Shown: piece after piece, positions 61,801 to 64,000 of the stretch
How positions within the stretch are numbered: the stretch's first letter is position 1
How the letters are laid out: every line of letters starts with the position of its first letter
Origin: Lysobacter oculi
Lineage (GTDB): Bacteria > Pseudomonadota > Gammaproteobacteria > Xanthomonadales > Xanthomonadaceae
Reading direction: 5' to 3'
NCBI RefSeq assembly: GCF_003293695.1
Contig: NZ_CP029556.1
Coordinates: forward strand, 10,001 to 74,000
Length of the DNA: 64,000 nucleotides
The notes under the pieces: model-generated
Database searches by the model: none
Told to the model about the DNA's origin: nothing
The model's input: the letters and a program-made list of their open reading frames with translations, nothing else
Program-made: the position numbers and the translations under genes

Positions 61801-62090
61801 TGGATTTCATCCGCGAGGAGATCGCGCGCGGCGTGCCGGTGGTCGAGGCGGTGATCGATGCCTGCGCGGTGCGCGCCAAGCCGATCGTGTTGACCGGGGT
61901 AGCCGCGATGATGGGCGCGTTTTTCATCCTCGACGACCCGATCTTCAACGGGCTGGCGATTTCGCTGATCTTCGGCATCCTGGTCAGCACGCTGCTGACG
62001 CTGGTGGTCATCCCGCTGCTGTACTTTGTGCTGCTTTCACGGCGTGCCGCCCAAGCTCGTGGGGTTGCCGCCACTGGAGCATCCACATGA
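58827..62090 (+). CDS. RND family efflux permease
   Basis: A 1087-residue inner-membrane proton antiporter of the AcrB/HAE type. Twelve hydrophobic helices are suggested, with the proton-relay pair in GILVDDAIVVVENIH and large periplasmic loops (PREEEPQIDVTMANVIVPF after helix 1). The C-terminal half has TATSMIGMIALAGIIVRNS with RNSILLVDF. It overlaps the adaptor by 4 nt and the thioredoxin gene by 4 nt. Substrates cannot be read from sequence; placement in a sulfur operon is the only clue. Confidence 0.94.
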   Translation: MSAARFGISGRLAAAFQSNPLTPILAIVGLLLGLAAVMVTPREEEPQIDVTMANVIVPFQGAGARDVEQWVATPLEQKLAEIEGVKHVYSVSRPGVAVMTVEFEVGIARQPALVRLYNQVFSNQDWMPANVGVGPAIVKPKGIDDVPVMALTLWSDDADVDATALAEVAHTLEAELKRIPGTRDIYTLGAPERVVSVTLDAAALSAYGLAAGELAQALQAANVVRQPGERIDAAAGAVPVTAGAFLASADDVAGLVIGSRDGKPLLLSDVAKIESRGDIARQYAWHGAPPGRAGPKAGIAPAVTLAIAKKPGSNADDITRAVSARIQQLRGELIPDAVQVTVTRDYGATASDKAQKLIQKLVFATASVVLLVLFALGWREAIVVGSAVVLTLAVTLFASRVMGFTLNRVSLFALIFSIGILVDDAIVVVENIHRHMARGGKSLREAIPPAVDEVGGPTILATFTVIAALMPMAFVSGLMGPYMRPIPINASVGMLLSLAIALIVTPWLSLKLLARHGHADSGAPGHDTEARQAGWLHRLFERVMSLFLVGARAGRRRTLLFASMALLVLLAASLALFKWVVLKMLPFDNKSEVQVVVDMPEGSTLERTNALLAELAAQVDGVPEVLDYQGYAGTAAPINFNGLVRQYFLRSGNNVGDLQVNLVDKHVRTRQSHEIARAMRPMLAATGARYGASVKVVEVPPGPPVLSPLVAEVYGPDYAGQRRIARALAKTRFATTDGIVDLDTSVETDAPRERIVVDRERAARLGVAQAAIADALAMGVSGLDAGFVHDGASKYPRPIRLRLPAQDQAAIASLLALKVRGAQGQLVPLSELVRVDKTRWDGAIHHKDGLPVVYVTADEAGRLDSPLYGMFDIVGQLRDHAVDGQTLGQTFIAQPADTRGYAVKWDGEWQITYETFRDMGIAYAVGMVLIYLLVVAQFRDYVVPLVIMAPIPLTVIGVMPGHALLGAQFTATSMIGMIALAGIIVRNSILLVDFIREEIARGVPVVEAVIDACAVRAKPIVLTGVAAMMGAFFILDDPIFNGLAISLIFGILVSTLLTLVVIPLLYFVLLSRRAAQARGVAATGAST

Positions 62091-62521
62091 GCGAATCGAT
62101 GATCGTTGCCTGTCCGTCCTGCCACGGCCTCAACCGCGTGCCGCAGGCCCGCCTGGGCGATGCGCCGACCTGCGGCAAATGTGGCCGGGCGTTGTTCGAT
62201 GCGCACCCGCTGGGGCTGGACGAGGCCGGCTTCCATGCGCACGTCGAGCGCGCCACGCTGCCCGTGCTGGTGGATTTCTGGGCGCCATGGTGCGGGCCGT
62301 GCCGGATGATGGCGCCGCAGTTCGAGGCCGCCGCCGCGCAGCTGGAGCCACGCATGCGCCTGGCGAAGGTGGATACCGAGGCGCAGCCGGCGCTCGGCGC
62401 GCGTTTCGGCATCCGCAGCATTCCCACGCTGGTGCTGTTCTCGGCGGGCCGCGAGGTGGCCCGTCAGGCCGGCGCGATGTCCGCGCCCGACATCGTGCGC
62501 TGGGCGCGCCGGCACGCCTGA
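62087..62521 (+). CDS. trxC: thioredoxin 2 (TrxC-like, zinc-ribbon)
   Basis: A 144-residue thioredoxin with an N-terminal zinc ribbon (CPSC at 9-12 and CGKC at 29-32) and the active site WCGPC (Cys69, Cys72), followed by cis-Pro loop RSIPTLVLF. TrxC proteins are cytosolic, zinc-sensing and induced by oxidative stress. ATG 62087 overlaps the RND permease stop by 4 nt (ATGA). Here it ends the sqr arm, suggesting a role in reducing persulfides or polysulfides formed by SQR (inference). Confidence 0.94.
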   Translation: MSESMIVACPSCHGLNRVPQARLGDAPTCGKCGRALFDAHPLGLDEAGFHAHVERATLPVLVDFWAPWCGPCRMMAPQFEAAAAQLEPRMRLAKVDTEAQPALGARFGIRSIPTLVLFSAGREVARQAGAMSAPDIVRWARRHA

Positions 62522-62525
62522 CCGG

Positions 62526-63344
62526 TCAGCGCGCCAGCGCGGCGTTGAGCAGCTCGGCCAGGTGCGCGCCCCCGCGGCGCAGCTGCGCTTCCGCGATCGG
62601 CGTCCACTGGACGAAGTAGTCCCGGTCGAGCTTCGGCGTTGATGGGTAGAAGCCCGGCTGCAGCACGATGGCGCAGGCATCCTCGGCCCATTCGCCGGCG
62701 GCGGGCGGCAGGGGCGTGCGCTGCATCGGCACCACCAGCGGCATACTTTGCAGGCGCTCGAGGTAGCGGTCGTCGGAGAGGCGCTGGGCAAACAGCATCC
62801 GGCCATCCCATACCGCGTGCAGGTTGGTGCCGAAGCCGGCATCGTTGACCTGGGTATCGTTGCCGCCGCGGTCGCGGGCGTAGCCGCCATGCAGCGGCTG
62901 GTGCACGTCGCCGGTGAAATGCACGACGAACTTCAGCGCGTCGCGTCGCGCGGCCAGTGATTGGCGGCGGTCGGCGAGGATCGCAGTCTGGCGGCGGATC
63001 GCTTCGACCACGCAGTCGTCGCCGCGGCAGTCACGCGCCGCCTGGTAGCGGCAGCCGTGTTCGCCGATGTTGACGAAGTGCCAGCGCGCGGTGCGCTTGA
63101 ACAACGGCGGATCGGTGTCGCGCAGGTCGTCGGCCCAGTTGGCGATGCCGGCCAGCGTGGGATCGGGTTCGCCGGCCAGCAGCTTCGCCACTTCGGCACG
63201 GGCGGCGGGGGTGAGTTCGGCATCGGCCAGTCGCGCGACCAGCCGGTGGCCCTGCGCACCCCAGCCGAACGCGGGCAGCGCGACCAGCGCGAGCAGCAGC
63301 ACGAAGCCACATCGCGCACGGAACAGGAATGAAGAAAGGGCCAT
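62526..63344 (-). CDS. S1/P1 family nuclease
   Basis: A zinc-dependent single-strand nuclease/phosphatase. The 272-residue precursor has a signal peptide (FVLLLALVALPAFG) followed by mature N-terminal Trp (WGAQGHR), whose backbone binds zinc in this family. Other ligand motifs: NWADDLRD, WHFVNIG, HFTGDVHQPLH, RGGND and NLHAVWD. It converges on trxC with 4 bp between the stop codons. Secreted or periplasmic. Specificity cannot be predicted. Confidence 0.93.
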   Translation of the reverse strand: MALSSFLFRARCGFVLLLALVALPAFGWGAQGHRLVARLADAELTPAARAEVAKLLAGEPDPTLAGIANWADDLRDTDPPLFKRTARWHFVNIGEHGCRYQAARDCRGDDCVVEAIRRQTAILADRRQSLAARRDALKFVVHFTGDVHQPLHGGYARDRGGNDTQVNDAGFGTNLHAVWDGRMLFAQRLSDDRYLERLQSMPLVVPMQRTPLPPAAGEWAEDACAIVLQPGFYPSTPKLDRDYFVQWTPIAEAQLRRGGAHLAELLNAALAR

Positions 63345-63391
63345 GCGGCAAGGATAGCCGGCATGGCCCTTCGGGCGTTGCGTCGCGTGGA

Positions 63392-64000
63392 TCAGAACTT
63401 CATCACGTAGGCCGCGCCGTAGACCATCGGGTCGATGTTCACGGTGCCGAGCTTGGCGCCGTTGAGGGTGGCGTCGGTGTCGATGTCGATCTTGCGGGCG
63501 TCGATGCGGATCGCGCCGTTGCCGACCTTGAAGTCGATGCCGGCATGCAGGGCCGCGCCCCAGCTGTTGTCCAGCGACAGCTTGGTGCCGGCCAGCGGGC
63601 CGGTGGTGTCCTCGCCGAAGAACCAGGTGTAGTTCACGCCGGCGCCGACGAAGGGCTTGATCTTGGCGTCGGGCGCGCCGAAGTGGTACTGCAGGCTGAG
63701 CGTCGGCGGCAGGTGCTTGGTGGAACCGCCGTTGACCTTGCCCGCCGGGCCGGCGATGGCGATGTCGTGCTGGAAGGGCAGGGCCGCGATGAGTTCGATG
63801 CCGAGGTTGTCGGCGATGAAGTATTCGCCGGTGACGGTCGGGCGCACGCTGTCGCCCACTTCGATGCGGGCGCCGCCGCCGAGGTCGGCGTTGTGGGACT
63901 TGGGCGCGACGTTGTGGACGCCGAAGCCGACGGTGAAGTCGCCCTTCGACTGCGCCATGGCCGGGGTGGCCGCGAACAGGGCAACGGCGGCGGCGATGGG
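63392..64000 (-). CDS. OmpW family outer membrane protein, 5' end outside window
   Basis: An eight-stranded barrel of the OmpW type; 203 codons are present and the start lies past the window end. The visible N terminus is the end of a signal peptide (AVALFAATPAMAQS) and the mature part opens GDFTVGFGVHNVAPKSHNADL, core FTVGFGVHNVAP. Internal signatures are LGIELIAALPFQHDIAI, LPPTLSLQYHF and KPFVGAGVNYTWFF. The last residues MVYGAAYVMKF end in Phe, as outer-membrane proteins do. Small hydrophobic-molecule channel by family. An ATG at 63958 is internal (end of the signal). Confidence 0.9.
   Translation of the reverse strand, partial: PIAAAVALFAATPAMAQSKGDFTVGFGVHNVAPKSHNADLGGGARIEVGDSVRPTVTGEYFIADNLGIELIAALPFQHDIAIAGPAGKVNGGSTKHLPPTLSLQYHFGAPDAKIKPFVGAGVNYTWFFGEDTTGPLAGTKLSLDNSWGAALHAGIDFKVGNGAIRIDARKIDIDTDATLNGAKLGTVNIDPMVYGAAYVMKF

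Overview
The window is high-GC chromosomal DNA. Gene content and order point to a gammaproteobacterium of the Xanthomonadaceae/Lysobacteraceae (a Lysobacter, Luteimonas, Thermomonas or Pseudoxanthomonas-like organism). The pointers are: 6S RNA between fau and zapA; mrcA divergent from pilMNOPQ; a single cluster rdgB-rph / yicC-gmk-rpoZ-spoT-ridA-recG; two proline peptidases; and a moxR/bat operon. The genus is an inference. No mobile element, prophage, CRISPR array or tRNA was seen.

Layout: 1-2.35 kb is the 3' end of an rRNA operon (partial 23S, 5S, strong terminator). 2.4-11.2 kb, minus strand, holds a frameshifted Y-family DNA polymerase, rpiA, an EVE-domain gene, fau, 6S RNA, zapA, a zapB-like gene and a 1.5k-residue propeller-PAS-GGDEF-EAL sensor. 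11.3-13.2 kb, plus strand, is a UPF0149 gene and pepP. 13.2-19.4 kb, minus strand, is a tight set hemW, DUF1631, PilZ, pepQ, lipoprotein, crcB. A 493-bp non-coding stretch with a large palindromic element follows. 19.9-30.9 kb is core housekeeping: rdgB/rph (minus), then yicC, gmk, rpoZ, spoT, ridA, recG, a nucleoside hydrolase, rpmE2 and gltA (plus).

31.0-34.2 kb (minus) is an unknown gene and mrcA. 34.4-39.3 kb is the type IV pilus alignment operon pilMNOPQ, with every junction overlapping. 39.5-46.5 kb is a moxR-DUF58-DUF4381-batA-batB/TPR-batD operon. Its batB gene carries a G10 homopolymer and a 53-residue polyglutamine run encoded by alternating CAA/CAG codons. 46.6-50 kb is a dicarboxylate-type symporter and a transketolase gene broken by two compensating frameshifts. 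50.0-52.5 kb is a BlaI-type repressor with paired operators and an M56 peptidase that has an Ala/Glu-rich helical and Pro-rich tail instead of a penicillin-binding sensor.

52.5-62.5 kb is the most notable accessory region, a divergent reactive-sulfur module. One arm (minus) is rhodanese, BigR-type ArsR repressor, ETHE1-like persulfide dioxygenase and acetyl-CoA hydrolase/transferase. The other arm (plus) is sulfide:quinone oxidoreductase, a DUF2892 membrane protein, an RND efflux pair and a zinc-ribbon thioredoxin. The arms meet at an AT-rich palindrome overlapping a promoter. A plausible reading is sulfide/persulfide sensing and oxidation coupled to efflux and thiol reduction; the efflux link is inference. 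The window ends with an S1/P1 nuclease and a truncated OmpW-like gene.

The three single-base-type frame disruptions (polymerase, transketolase twice) may be assembly errors rather than biology.
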